This document shows positions 1 through 8,977 of a stretch of DNA of 64,000 nucleotides, piece after piece. Position numbers and translations under genes: made by a program. Source of the stretch: Cloacibacterium caeni (GTDB taxonomy: Bacteria; Bacteroidota; Bacteroidia; Flavobacteriales; Weeksellaceae); contig NZ_OU015319.1 of assembly GCF_907163125.1 (NCBI RefSeq), positions 1,612,001-1,676,000 of the forward strand, given 5' to 3'. Under the pieces are notes generated by a model. It did not search any database. It worked only from the letters and a program-made list of their open reading frames with translations, and had not been told where the DNA came from. Numbering within the stretch: the stretch's first letter is position 1; each line of letters begins with the position of its first letter.

Positions 1-115
1 GAACAAAAGCTTCCCAGCCTTTGTAACCCATTTTTTGATATAATTTAAAAGACGAAAGTCCCAATAAAACTGATAAAATCAGTATAAAAATAGAATATTG
101 TAAGATGTAATCCAT
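1..115 (-). CDS. lepB: Signal peptidase I, N-terminal fragment (runs off the window)
   Basis: Minus-strand reading frame starting at ATG 113-115 and open to the window edge (38 codons). It begins MDYILQYSIFILILSVLLG, a hydrophobic segment, followed by SFKLYQKMGYKGWEAFV. This resembles the N-terminus of flavobacterial signal peptidase I, which has an extra membrane segment before the catalytic domain. The position directly downstream of dapB on the same strand is the usual flavobacterial order. The catalytic Ser/Lys region lies outside the window, so the call rests on the N-terminus and synteny. Confidence 0.6.
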   Translation of the reverse strand, partial: MDYILQYSIFILILSVLLGLSSFKLYQKMGYKGWEAFV

Positions 116-130
116 TTTCTATGATTAATA

Positions 131-205
131 TGTGATGTGTAATTAGTAATGTAATTCGTGATTTGTTACATTAAGGTTCTGAGTTCAAGGTTTTAACTCT
201 GAAAA
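131..205. repeat. 7-bp-periodic degenerate intergenic array (lepB-dapB spacer)
   Basis: The spacer is built from loosely repeated heptads of the GTAATnn / GTGATnn kind, continuing into AGGTTCT-GAGTTCA-AGGTTTT. It belongs to the same heptad-periodic family seen in at least ten other spacers of this window. Confidence 0.4.
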
Positions 206-216
206 TTAAACTTAGA

Positions 217-918
217 TTAAAGTCCTAAAACTTCTTTCATTCCAAAATTCCCTACTTTTCCTGGCAACCATTCTGCAGCAATTACTGCACCTAATGCAAA
301 TCCGTTTCTATTGAAAGCAGTATGTTTTATTTCGATTTCGTCAACTTCCGAACGATAGTAAACACTATGTGTTCCTGGAACTTCTCCTTCTCTAATTGCC
401 TCAATTCCTAGAGATTTCCCTTCAGTTTCATCTAATTTCCAAGAATTATAGTCTGAATGTTTGAAGATTCCTTCTGCAATAGAAATTGCAGTTCCGCTTG
501 GAGCATCTTTTTTATGAACGTGGTGAATTTCTTCGAGCTGACAAGTATAATCATCACTGAATTTCTGCATCAGTTTCGCTAAATTTTCATTTAAAGCAAA
601 GAAAAGATTCACGCCTAAACTAAAATTAGAACCATATAAGAATCCTGTTCCATTTTCTAAAGCTATTTTTTCGATGGCAGGTTTTTGTTCTAGCCAACCT
701 GTAGTTCCACAAACTACTGGAATTTTATTTTCTAAACAGGTCTTTATATTGCTAAAAGCTACTTCTGGCTGAGAAAATTCTATGACTACATCTGGATTGT
801 TCAGATTTTCTTTGGTAGGCGTTTCGTTTAATCTTGCTACAACGTCATGTCCTCTTTTTGTGGCAATTTCATCAATGATTTTGCCCATTTTTCCGTAACC
901 TACTAATGCTATTTTCAT
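217..918 (-). CDS. dapB: 4-hydroxy-tetrahydrodipicolinate reductase
   Basis: Reduces 4-hydroxy-tetrahydrodipicolinate with NAD(P)H in the lysine/meso-diaminopimelate pathway in the cytoplasm. The 233-residue protein has the nucleotide-binding GYGKMGK at residues 7-13, GTTG at 71-74, and the signature HHVHKKDAPSGT at 132-143 with the catalytic His pair, Lys and PSGT. At 233 residues it is shorter than the roughly 270-residue proteobacterial form, which is usual for Bacteroidota. It lies 11 bases downstream of the DUF5683 gene and probably shares its transcript with parA and parB. Confidence 0.97.
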   Translation of the reverse strand: MKIALVGYGKMGKIIDEIATKRGHDVVARLNETPTKENLNNPDVVIEFSQPEVAFSNIKTCLENKIPVVCGTTGWLEQKPAIEKIALENGTGFLYGSNFSLGVNLFFALNENLAKLMQKFSDDYTCQLEEIHHVHKKDAPSGTAISIAEGIFKHSDYNSWKLDETEGKSLGIEAIREGEVPGTHSVYYRSEVDEIEIKHTAFNRNGFALGAVIAAEWLPGKVGNFGMKEVLGL

Positions 919-929
919 TTTTTTAATTT

Positions 930-1514
930 TTAAAATCTAAAACTCAAAGACAATCCAGCTTTACCATTTGCTACCCCTAAATCATCGTAAATAATGGTAG
1001 GTTTAATCGCTAAATCTGGGTCTTTCTTTTGGTCGTATAAGTGTGCATCTACTACCGCATCTACAATATTTAAAATATATAAAACTCCGGTAATGGCGAT
1101 GGCGTAATCTCTTTGTCTTTTGGCTCTGTCTTGCGTATTTCCTAGAACCGTAGCGTCTACATAAGGTAAATCATCAAACTCGTGAGGCTGACCATTTAAC
1201 TCTGCTAAAAACGCAGTTCTATAACGGCGATATTGCTTATCATTATACACAATAATCCCTACTCCAGTTCCTACAGCTCCCCAAACAATTGGGATTTTCC
1301 AATATTTCTTGTTGTAATATTGACCAAGGCCCGGAAAAACAGCAGAATACAACCCTGCTTTTGTAGGATTGTATTTTTGAATGGTGCTCACGTTGGCTTT
1401 TTCTATTTCCTCAACCACTTGTTTTTCGGTTTTGATGGTGTCGAAAGGTTTAATTTCTTGAGAAAAAAACAACCCAAAGAACAACAATAATATGATGGAG
1501 TAAACTGCTCTCAT
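930..1514 (-). CDS. DUF5683 family secreted/membrane protein
   Basis: 194 residues with an N-terminal signal peptide (MRAVYSIILLLFFGLFFS). A conserved middle carries the segment TKAGLYSAVFPGLGQYYNKKYWKIP, followed by a hydrophobic stretch (about 75-90), and a second hydrophobic helix near 145-160. The PGLGQ(Y/F)YN motif and gene order identify the flavobacterial DUF5683 family, whose function is unknown to me. The start overlaps the last base of parB, so the two are translationally close. It sits between the chromosome partition genes and dapB. Confidence 0.8.
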   Translation of the reverse strand: MRAVYSIILLLFFGLFFSQEIKPFDTIKTEKQVVEEIEKANVSTIQKYNPTKAGLYSAVFPGLGQYYNKKYWKIPIVWGAVGTGVGIIVYNDKQYRRYRTAFLAELNGQPHEFDDLPYVDATVLGNTQDRAKRQRDYAIAITGVLYILNIVDAVVDAHLYDQKKDPDLAIKPTIIYDDLGVANGKAGLSLSFRF

Positions 1515-2401
1515 TAATTAAAATGTGAAAGGATTTTGTTCAGTTCATCTTCGTTATTGAAATCAAGGATGATTTTCCCTTTTTTTCCTTTGCCTGAAGA
1601 TTTTATTTCTACCCCAACTTCTAAAACATCCGCCAACGATTTTTCTACTTTTCTTAAATGATTCGGAAGTTCTTTTTCAGTTTTTTGGATAGATTTTTTA
1701 GGATTTTTAAGTTCAGAAGCTGCTTTTTCAGCTTGTCTTACGTTTAATCCTTCTTTAATGATTCTTTTGAAAAGTTCTTGTTGAAGTTCAGCATCTTCTA
1801 CACTGATGATTGCTCTACCATGACCTGCAGAAATCTCGCCGCTTCTAATCGCATTTTGAATTTCTGGACTTAACCTCAACAAACGAATAGAATTGGTAAT
1901 CGTACTTCTTTCTTTCCCTACTCTAGAACTTAAATTTTCTTGAGTAAGACCTATTTCTTCTAATAATCTTTGGTAAGTAAGTGCAACTTCTATGGCATCT
2001 AAATCTTCGCGCTGGATATTTTCTACCAAAGCCATTTCTAGCAATTCTTGGTCATTTACCAATCTTATGTAAGCAGGAATAGAAGTAAGACCAGCAATTT
2101 TAGAAGCTCTGTAACGTCTTTCCCCAGAGATAATTTCAAATTTATCACCATCTTTTCTTAAAGTGATAGGCTGAATTACTCCAAGGTTTTTTATGGATTG
2201 AGCCAATTCATTAAGGGCAGTTTCATCAAAATAAGTTCTAGGCTGAGTTGCATTAGGATAAATATCTTCTAATGCTACTTCTACCATGTTTCCTACTAAT
2301 TTTTCGGCTCCTGTATCTGTTGCAGAATTAATGTTACTTTTGCTTTCGGCACTTAAAATAGCACCCAAACCACGTCCCATTGCTCTTTTTTTGTCTTTCA
2401 T
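1514..2401 (-). CDS. parB: ParB/Spo0J chromosome-partitioning protein
   Basis: Binds centromere-like parS DNA and works with the ParA ATPase. An upstream ATG at 2437 is possible, but MKDKKRAMGRGLGAIL at 2401 is the start that fits the family, giving 295 residues. Seen in order: the N-terminal ParA-contacting MGRGLGAIL, the ParB nuclease-fold CTP-binding region with ATQPRTYF and a GERRYRA-type motif (SGERRYRASK), the ENIQREDLDAIE segment, the helix-turn-helix LTQENLSSRVGKERSTITN, and a short C-terminal dimerisation region. No classical 16-bp parS palindrome was found in the surrounding sequence. Confidence 0.96.
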   Translation of the reverse strand: MKDKKRAMGRGLGAILSAESKSNINSATDTGAEKLVGNMVEVALEDIYPNATQPRTYFDETALNELAQSIKNLGVIQPITLRKDGDKFEIISGERRYRASKIAGLTSIPAYIRLVNDQELLEMALVENIQREDLDAIEVALTYQRLLEEIGLTQENLSSRVGKERSTITNSIRLLRLSPEIQNAIRSGEISAGHGRAIISVEDAELQQELFKRIIKEGLNVRQAEKAASELKNPKKSIQKTEKELPNHLRKVEKSLADVLEVGVEIKSSGKGKKGKIILDFNNEDELNKILSHFN

Positions 2402-2461
2402 ATTGTATGATAAGTCATTAGTCATGAGAACAAACAAAATTTCTTCTCAATTCTAAAAATG

Positions 2462-3235
2462 TTATGCTTTTTGTAATTTTTCGTTTTTCAGAAGTACTTC
2501 TTCTGCCAATTGAATGTATTGAATTGCCCCTTTGCTTTCGGCATCGTACATCAAGATGCTTTCTCCGAAACTTGGCGCTTCAGAAAGTCTTACATTTCTA
2601 GAAATTATCGTTTCGAAAACCATTTCTGGGAAATGCGTATTCACTTCTTCTACCACCTGATTAGAAAGTCTTAATCTAGAATCGTACATGGTAAGTAATA
2701 AACCTTCGATGTCTAAATCATAATTGTGAATTTTCTGAACATTTTTCACAGTGTTCAATAATTTGCCCAAACCTTCTAATGCGAAATATTCGCACTGAAT
2801 TGGTATGATTACAGAATCTGCAGCAGTAAGTGCATTTACCGTAATAAGACCTAAACTTGGTGCACAATCGATGATGATGTAGTCATACTCAGATTTCACC
2901 TCTTCTAATGCTTTTTTAAGCATATATTCTCTCTTGTCACGGTCTACTAACTCAATTTCTGCTGCTACCAAATCAATATGAGAAGGTACAAGGTCAAGAT
3001 TTGGAGATGAAGTTTTCTGGATACAATCTTTCACATCTGCACTGTGTTCCAATAAATTATAGGTAGAATAATTTACTTCTTCTATTCCTAAACCTGAGGT
3101 AGCATTAGCCTGTGGATCTGCATCAATTAATAAAACTTTTTTCTCTAAAACGCCAAGCGCAGCTGCTAAATTCACTGCAGTAGTGGTTTTACCTACGCCC
3201 CCTTTCTGATTGGCAACTCCAATAATTTTTCCCAT
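2462..3235 (-). CDS. parA: ParA/Soj chromosome-partitioning ATPase
   Basis: Deviant Walker A ATPase of the ParA/MinD class. The 257-residue protein begins MGKIIGVANQ followed by KGGVGKTT at residues 11-18. It has the Walker A' aspartate in LLIDADPQANAT and the Walker B-like IIIDCAPSLG. It lies 60 bases upstream of parB on the same strand. A TATTTTTG match to the Bacteroidota -7 element lies at 3253-3260 (minus strand), but I see no good TTTG partner at the usual spacing. Confidence 0.96.
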   Translation of the reverse strand: MGKIIGVANQKGGVGKTTTAVNLAAALGVLEKKVLLIDADPQANATSGLGIEEVNYSTYNLLEHSADVKDCIQKTSSPNLDLVPSHIDLVAAEIELVDRDKREYMLKKALEEVKSEYDYIIIDCAPSLGLITVNALTAADSVIIPIQCEYFALEGLGKLLNTVKNVQKIHNYDLDIEGLLLTMYDSRLRLSNQVVEEVNTHFPEMVFETIISRNVRLSEAPSFGESILMYDAESKGAIQYIQLAEEVLLKNEKLQKA

Positions 3236-3342
3236 AAAAATGAATTAGTTTCCAAAAATACAATAAATAGTCATTCGGTTGAATGTTAATAACTGTCAAA
3301 AATATTAAACTATTGTGAATTAATGGGTTAAAGCACAAAAAA

Positions 3343-3374
3343 ATTATCCACAATTTTTAGAAAATGTGGATAAT
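3343..3374. promoter_or_regulatory. Inverted pair of perfect DnaA boxes upstream of parA
   Basis: ATTATCCACA (3343-3352) and TGTGGATAAT (3365-3374) form a perfect 10-bp inverted repeat with a 12-bp A/T spacer. Each arm contains TTATCCACA, the consensus DnaA box. The site lies 108 bases upstream of the parA start, in an AT-rich spacer. It could be part of a replication origin or a DnaA-controlled operator. No cluster of further boxes was seen. Confidence 0.55.
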
Positions 3375-3426
3375 TAAATGAATTGCTATCGATTAAGATA
3401 ATATTGAAATTATATAATTTAAACAA

Positions 3427-4251
3427 TTATTCGAACTGCATAGAAATAGGGAATCTAAAATAAGAACGAACGTTTTCGCCTTGAAATTTTGCAGGATTCC
3501 ATTTTCCTTTAATTCCTTTTATTGTTTTTTCTGCTTCTTTATTAAAATCAGTATTTGCTCCTGAAACTTTAATATTAGAAATGGTTCCGTCTCTTTCTAC
3601 CACGAAAGTTACCACTGCTTTTACCACTTCACCTGTTTCATTTTCGATGACACTAGAATCAAAATTTTGTAAAACTTTTGTTCTAAAAGCATTAACTCCA
3701 CCGATGAAATCTGCTTCTACATCTACATCTTTTATGATGTCATTTGGATTAGGTTTAGTAGTTTCTTTTACAATTTCTTTTCCGTTTTCCGTTCCATTCG
3801 CAACATGTTGATTAGGATTGGTAACGGCAACTCCCGGAGTTGTAGTCGTAGAAATTACAGCATCATCTACTTTTTGGTTAATGGTTTCCTCTTTTACAGC
3901 GTCTCTGGTTGGAGTAGGCGGAGTTAAACTCTGCGTTTTTACCTGAACAGGAGCTTTCGGAGGAATAACTCTAGGTTCTGGCTTTTCTATTCTATCGTCT
4001 GGTCTATCTACATCTTTTAGATTGATAGGAACATAAATAGTTGTTTTAGCAGCTTTAGGCTTAAGTGTATTAATAAGTAATGGCGTCATTGCTAAAAGAC
4101 CAAATAATCCAACTCCTATAAATAAAGCCTTTTTTAGAACGACATTAGCTTCGTTTCGTAGAGCATACGCTCCATATTCTTTGTTTCTCTTCTCGAAAAC
4201 AACTTCGTTCAGCGCTTGATGCGGGTCATAAGTAAAGAAATTTTTGCTCAT
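3427..4251 (-). CDS. TonB-family energy transducer
   Basis: 274 residues if started at MSKNFFTYDP (4251); an ATG at 4275 would add eight residues of unlikely sequence. The N-terminal cytoplasmic segment DPHQALNEVVFEKRNKEYGAYALR is typical of Bacteroidota TonB/gliding-type proteins. It is followed by one membrane helix (ALFIGVGLFGLLAMTPLLI), a Pro/Thr-rich periplasmic linker, and a C-terminal TonB domain (about 190-274, VEADFIGGVNAFR to YFRFPISMQFE). It would transmit proton-motive force to outer-membrane transporters. No ExbB/ExbD genes are adjacent. Confidence 0.88.
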   Translation of the reverse strand: MSKNFFTYDPHQALNEVVFEKRNKEYGAYALRNEANVVLKKALFIGVGLFGLLAMTPLLINTLKPKAAKTTIYVPINLKDVDRPDDRIEKPEPRVIPPKAPVQVKTQSLTPPTPTRDAVKEETINQKVDDAVISTTTTPGVAVTNPNQHVANGTENGKEIVKETTKPNPNDIIKDVDVEADFIGGVNAFRTKVLQNFDSSVIENETGEVVKAVVTFVVERDGTISNIKVSGANTDFNKEAEKTIKGIKGKWNPAKFQGENVRSYFRFPISMQFE

Positions 4252-4408
4252 TGTGTGATTTTTTAGATTAAACAAATTTCAAACACGATTATTAATTTTT
4301 TATCTTTTTGCAAAAAGTAATTAGAGTAATTCAATTACCTTGCCAAAAAATTATTTAAAATTCATTGTTTTATTTGTTTTCAATGAAAATAACACAATTT
4401 TAAAATGA

Positions 4409-4433
4409 AAAATCACGCCAAAAGCGTGATTTT
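4409..4433 (-). terminator. Rho-independent-type terminator after purA
   Basis: AAAATCACGC and GCGTGATTTT form a perfect 10-bp stem around a 5-base loop, followed on the minus strand by a T-rich run. It lies 23 bases past the purA stop. Confidence 0.75.
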
Positions 4434-4455
4434 CAATATTTTATATAAATTATGA

Positions 4456-5742
4456 TTAGAATAATTGTTTTCTAATAATGTTTTGACTTCTTTCTGGACC
4501 TACAGAAACCAAGTACACATTAATTCCTAGATATTCTTCTATAAAACCAATATATTTCTTAGCATTTTCTGGCAATTCATCAAAAGTTCTAGCCGTGGTA
4601 ATATCTTCTGTCCAACCTGGTAAATCTGTGTAGATTGCTTCGTAATCGTATAATTTTGTAGTAGAAGATGTGAAATAATCAATAATTTTTCCGTCTTCAG
4701 TCTTATAATGCGTAGCGATTTTCAAAGTATCAATTCCTGTAAGAACATCTAGTTTAGTAATCACTAAATTATTGATACCATTAATCATACAAGCGTGCTT
4801 CAGCGCTACTAAGTCTAACCAACCCGTTCTTCTTGGTCTTCCTGTAGTTGCACCATATTCATGCCCCACTTTTCTAATGTGTTCTCCTAAATCATTGTCT
4901 AATTCTGTAGGAAAAGGACCGTGACCAACTCTAGTAGTATAAGCTTTGGAAACACCAATTAAATTCTGTAAAGAAGTTGGCGGAACTCCTGCTCCTGTAC
5001 AAACTCCACCTGTAGAAGGCGAAGATGAAGTTACGTAAGGATATGTACCAAAATCTATGTCAAGCATTAATGCTTGTGCTCCTTCGAAAAGGATATTTTT
5101 ATTATCACGAATCGCTTCGTTCAATTCTAATTCTGTATCTACAATTCTATCTTGAAGTTGTTTCCCAATTTCTAAAAATTCATTGTAAATTTCGTCAAAA
5201 CTCATGGCTGGTTTTCCAAAATATTTCTCGAAAAGATTGTTTTTGATTTTAAGATTTTTTTCAATTTTTTCTTTTAAAACTTCTGGATTCAAGAGGTCAA
5301 TCATTCTGATTCCCACTCTTGCAATTTTATCTTCATAACAAGGTCCGATTCCTTTCTTGGTAGTACCAATTTGCGTTCCGCCCAATTCCTCTTCTCTGTA
5401 AGTATCGAGCATGATATGATAAGGCATAATTACATGCGCTCTTCTGCTGATGAAGACATGGTCAGTTTTATAACCTTTGGCTTCTAATTGTCCTATTTCT
5501 CGTAAAAAAGCTTTAGGATTTACCACTACTCCATTCGCAATAATACATTTTCCTTTGCACTGTAAAACTCCAGAAGGAAGCAAGTGTAGCACAAACTTAT
5601 CTTCGCCTACATAAACAGTGTGACCCGCATTGTCACCACCTTGAAAACGAACTACATAATCTGATTTAGCTGAAAGAACATCGGTAATTTTTCCTTTACC
5701 TTCATCTCCAAATTGAAGACCAACAACAACGTAAGTTGACAT
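4456..5742 (-). CDS. purA: Adenylosuccinate synthetase
   Basis: GTP-dependent ligation of IMP and aspartate, the first committed step to AMP. The 428-residue protein is full length. It shows GDEGKGK at 12-18 (catalytic Asp13), QGGDNAGHTV with catalytic His41, the IMP-binding GTTKKGIGPCYEDK, and the C-terminal TGRPRRTGWLD and aspartate-binding region. It is monocistronic between a strong promoter and a terminator. Confidence 0.98.
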   Translation of the reverse strand: MSTYVVVGLQFGDEGKGKITDVLSAKSDYVVRFQGGDNAGHTVYVGEDKFVLHLLPSGVLQCKGKCIIANGVVVNPKAFLREIGQLEAKGYKTDHVFISRRAHVIMPYHIMLDTYREEELGGTQIGTTKKGIGPCYEDKIARVGIRMIDLLNPEVLKEKIEKNLKIKNNLFEKYFGKPAMSFDEIYNEFLEIGKQLQDRIVDTELELNEAIRDNKNILFEGAQALMLDIDFGTYPYVTSSSPSTGGVCTGAGVPPTSLQNLIGVSKAYTTRVGHGPFPTELDNDLGEHIRKVGHEYGATTGRPRRTGWLDLVALKHACMINGINNLVITKLDVLTGIDTLKIATHYKTEDGKIIDYFTSSTTKLYDYEAIYTDLPGWTEDITTARTFDELPENAKKYIGFIEEYLGINVYLVSVGPERSQNIIRKQLF

Positions 5743-5772
5743 AAATTTTTAGAATTTTTTATTAGATTTTTA

Positions 5773-5804
5773 CAAAGGTAATTGTAAAAAACCGTATCGC
5801 CAAA
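5773..5804 (-). promoter_or_regulatory. Bacteroidota-type promoter of purA
   Basis: Read on the minus strand: TTTG (-33 element, 5801-5804), 20 bases, then TACCTTTG (-7 element, TAnnTTTG, 5773-5780). The purA ATG follows 30 bases later. This is a full consensus match. Confidence 0.7.
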
Positions 5805-5951
5805 TTAAGTTTTCACGAATTTACAACATGAAAAATTTCATTCCTTTTGATAGCTGTTTTCCGTGAATATTCCTTAAATTTATGCCGCCATTTTTTGAGT
5901 TAAAGAAATTTAGCCTTAAAATTGCTTTCATTTTAAATAATTAGATTCTTT

Positions 5952-7577
5952 ATGAAAAAAATAGTTTTAGCTTCCGCATTCGCTTTTTTAGCAAGCTGCG
6001 CATCACAAAATACCACAACTCCATCATCGTTTGATTGGAAAGGAGCCAATGTATATTTCGCAGTGACCGATAGATTCAATAATGGAAATCCTGACAATGA
6101 CGTCAATTTTAATAGAACCGAAAAAGCAGCCGTTTTAAGAGGTTTCGAAGGTGGCGATATAAGAGGTGTTATTCAAAAAATAGACGAAGGTTATTTCAAT
6201 AAATTAGGAATTAACGCGATTTGGCTTACTCCAATTGTAGAACAAATTCACGGCGCTACCGATGAAGGAACAGGTGTTACCTATGCTTTTCATGGATATT
6301 GGACTAAAGACTGGACAGCTCTTGATCCCAACTTTGGTACAGAAGAAGATTTAAAAGAATTGGTAGAAAAAGCACACCAAAACGGAATAAGAATCGTATT
6401 AGACGCCGTGATTAATCACACTGGCCCCGTTACTTATGCAGACCCAGAATATCCTAACAAATGGGTAAGAACAGAACCACAATGTACTTACAATTCTTAT
6501 GAAATGACTACCGCTTGTACTTTGGTTAAAAATTTACCAGATGTAATTACTGAAAGCGATGAAAATGTAGGACTTCCGCCAATGTTAGAACAAAAATGGA
6601 GAAAAGAAGGCCGTTACGAAAAAGAAATGTCTGAACTAAATGTATTTTTCGTGAAAACTGGATTTCCGAGAGCGCCAAAATATTACATCATGAAATGGCT
6701 TGCTGATTATATCGTAAAATATGGAATTGATGGTTACAGAATAGACACCCTGAAACATACCAATGAAGACGTTTGGAAAGATTTCAAAAAAGTTTGCGAC
6801 CTTGCTTTTGCTGAATATAAATTGAACAATCCTAAAAAAATTCTAGACAACTCACCATTCTTCACCATTGGAGAACTTTATGGTTATGGAATTTCTCAGA
6901 AAAGATTGTATGATTTTGGAGACAAAAAAGTCAATTATTACCAAAACGGATTGAATTCTTTAATTAATTTCGATTTCAAAGGAGATGCCAATAAATCTTA
7001 TGAAGAAATCTTCAGCAATTATGATCAAATTTTGCACGCAGACCTTTCTGGAAATACTGTAATGAACTATATTTCTTCTCACGATGACGGCGATCCTTTT
7101 GACAAAGAAAGAAAAAGAAATTACGAAGCAGGAACCAAACTTCTACTCGCTCCAGGAATTTCGCAAGTTTATTACGGCGACGAAACCGCTAGAAAATTAA
7201 TCGTGGAAGGCGCAATTGGCGATGCCAACCTAAGAAGCAATATGAATTGGGACGAGATAAAAAACAATCCTGAAACCCAAAAAGCATTAACACACTGGCA
7301 AAAACTAGGTCAGTTCCGTAGAAATCACGCAGCAGTAGGTGCTGGAAAACATCAGATGGTTTCTAACTCACCATATTGGTTTACCAGAACTTACAAAGAC
7401 GATAAAGTTTTAGTTGGTTTGGACTTAAATCCTGGCGTAAAGGAAATTTCTGTAGCAGGAATTTTCGAGAACGGAACAAGGTTAAGAGACGCTTATAGCG
7501 GAAAAACTGCAAAAGTTACTAACGGAAAAGTTTCTATAGATTCAGAATTTGGCATAGTTTTGTATGAAAAATTATAA
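5952..7577 (+). CDS. GH13 alpha-amylase-family lipoprotein
   Basis: Hydrolyses alpha-glucans, probably at the cell surface or in the periplasm. It has a lipoprotein signal with lipobox FLASC (Cys16). In the 541-residue protein the (beta/alpha)8 barrel carries DAVINH at 151-156, the nucleophile in GYRID (Asp265), the acid/base Glu308 in FTIGELYG, and the third acid in SSHDDGD (Asp378/379). A C-terminal beta domain follows. No SusC/SusD pair is nearby, so it is not part of a visible polysaccharide utilisation locus. The thioredoxin-like gene follows after 22 bases. Confidence 0.93.
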   Translation: MKKIVLASAFAFLASCASQNTTTPSSFDWKGANVYFAVTDRFNNGNPDNDVNFNRTEKAAVLRGFEGGDIRGVIQKIDEGYFNKLGINAIWLTPIVEQIHGATDEGTGVTYAFHGYWTKDWTALDPNFGTEEDLKELVEKAHQNGIRIVLDAVINHTGPVTYADPEYPNKWVRTEPQCTYNSYEMTTACTLVKNLPDVITESDENVGLPPMLEQKWRKEGRYEKEMSELNVFFVKTGFPRAPKYYIMKWLADYIVKYGIDGYRIDTLKHTNEDVWKDFKKVCDLAFAEYKLNNPKKILDNSPFFTIGELYGYGISQKRLYDFGDKKVNYYQNGLNSLINFDFKGDANKSYEEIFSNYDQILHADLSGNTVMNYISSHDDGDPFDKERKRNYEAGTKLLLAPGISQVYYGDETARKLIVEGAIGDANLRSNMNWDEIKNNPETQKALTHWQKLGQFRRNHAAVGAGKHQMVSNSPYWFTRTYKDDKVLVGLDLNPGVKEISVAGIFENGTRLRDAYSGKTAKVTNGKVSIDSEFGIVLYEKL

Positions 7578-7599
7578 ATAAAATTCTGTTTTAAAAAAT

Positions 7600-8115
7600 A
7601 TGAAAAAGTTTATCCTATTGTTTGCGCTTCTTATCTTTGGTTGGGGAGTCTCGCAACAAGTTCCAAAAGTTTTGAAAACCAAGTTTTCTAAAGAAGCTTT
7701 GGCTCAAAAAGTAACAGACATCAATGGTAAAACCATCAGTATTTCTAAAATTTTAGAACAAAATAAAGGAAAAATTGTGGTGCTCGATTTATGGGCAAGT
7801 TGGTGCAGAGATTGTCTAAAAGCAATGCCAAAAGCCAAAGAATTAGAAGATAAAAATCCGAATGTGAAGTTTATTTTCCTTTCTCTAGACCGAAACGAAG
7901 AAGCTTGGAAAAAGGGATTAGAAAAACATGAAATGACTCAAAAAGAAAATTATTGGTTTCATGTAGGTTGGAAAAATGATTTTAATAATTACATAGACCT
8001 CAACTGGATTCCGAGATACTTAATTGTCAATCAAAAATCTGGAATTGCTAAATATTATGCGATTTCTCCAGAAGATCCAGAAATTCAGAAAACGATAGAT
8101 GAGTTATCAAAATAA
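7600..8115 (+). CDS. TlpA-like thioredoxin-fold protein, secreted
   Basis: 171 residues with signal peptide MKKFILLFALLIFGWGVSQQ and a thioredoxin fold containing VVLDLWASWCRDC, the CxxC pair being Cys69 and Cys72. The WCRDC motif and the extracytoplasmic location fit TlpA/ResA-type thiol-disulfide reductases. Its partner is unknown. It is co-directional with the amylase gene and ends at a strong bidirectional terminator. Confidence 0.85.
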   Translation: MKKFILLFALLIFGWGVSQQVPKVLKTKFSKEALAQKVTDINGKTISISKILEQNKGKIVVLDLWASWCRDCLKAMPKAKELEDKNPNVKFIFLSLDRNEEAWKKGLEKHEMTQKENYWFHVGWKNDFNNYIDLNWIPRYLIVNQKSGIAKYYAISPEDPEIQKTIDELSK

Positions 8116-8147
8116 AAAAAGTCAGAGCTTATAAACTCTGACTTTTT
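8116..8147. terminator. Bidirectional terminator between converging genes
   Basis: AAAAAGTCAGAG and CTCTGACTTTTT form a perfect stem with an 8-base loop and T-runs on both strands. It sits between the converging thioredoxin-like and DUF2461 genes. Confidence 0.85.
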
Positions 8148-8149
8148 CT

Positions 8150-8803
8150 TTATATAAAAGGCGTTTGTAAAAAATCATTGAGCGGTTTCATGGCTTTGAA
8201 AATTTTAGCAAATTCCTTAAACGCATTTTCACTGAGCAATTGCTCATCAGAGACGGGATGTGTTACGATAAAATGCTTGAGTTTTAAATATTCAGCCATT
8301 TTATCATCTTTTTCAAAACCTTGAGGTACTTTTTTCAGTTTATCTTCTACACTTAATCCTCGAAAATAATTTCTAAACTCATCTTGTTCTAAAATCGCTT
8401 TGAACTCGTCACCAAAAGCAGAAATTTCTTGTCTTATCGTCTTTAAAACTGTTGGTTCTGGCTTATAAACACCACTTGCCAAAAAAGATTTCCCGGGTTC
8501 TATATGCAAATAATATCCTGAAATTTTATTGCCTTTACCCATTCCTAAACCCGCTCCGAAGTTGGTTTTATAAGGTGTTTTATCTTTAGAAAACCTTGTA
8601 TCTCTATAAATTCTAAAAACAGATTTTTTAGCCTCTAGTTTTCCCATTTCTTCATCAAAATCTGCCATATCTTCTATTAATTTTTCCACAAAAGAAATCA
8701 CATCTTGTTGCGCTTCTTGATAAAGCGTTTTATTTTCATTAAACCATTCTCTGTTGTTATTCTTTTCTAAATTTCTAAGAAATTGAAGGGTGGATGATTG
8801 CAT
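8150..8803 (-). CDS. DUF2461 (TIGR02453) family protein
   Basis: 217 residues from MQSSTLQFLRNL at 8803; the longer upstream frame to 8872 would add an unlikely leader. The pattern FLRNLEKNNNREWFNENK at the N-terminus, then VFRIYRDTRFSKDKTPYKTNFGAG and GYYLHIEPG, is the hallmark of the DUF2461 family of uncharacterised bacterial proteins. No signal peptide or membrane segment is seen. Confidence 0.9.
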   Translation of the reverse strand: MQSSTLQFLRNLEKNNNREWFNENKTLYQEAQQDVISFVEKLIEDMADFDEEMGKLEAKKSVFRIYRDTRFSKDKTPYKTNFGAGLGMGKGNKISGYYLHIEPGKSFLASGVYKPEPTVLKTIRQEISAFGDEFKAILEQDEFRNYFRGLSVEDKLKKVPQGFEKDDKMAEYLKLKHFIVTHPVSDEQLLSENAFKEFAKIFKAMKPLNDFLQTPFI

Positions 8804-8923
8804 ATTAAATGTTTTATTTTCAAAATTAGTGAATTTTAGAAAACTATATGCATGAGTAAAATGAAAAAACACATAGAAATTCCCTTAAATAGCCATCAAT
8901 AATTTCTAACCGTTAATTAAAAT

Positions 8924-8958
8924 AAAAAGCTTCACAACTAAAATTGTGAAGCTTTTTT
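8924..8958. terminator. Strong terminator after sucD
   Basis: AAAAAGCTTCACAA and TTGTGAAGCTTTTT make a perfect 14-bp stem with a 6-base loop. It lies 20 bases beyond the sucD stop and has T-runs in both directions. Confidence 0.85.
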
Positions 8959-8977
8959 ATAATGTATTTAGTAAAAT

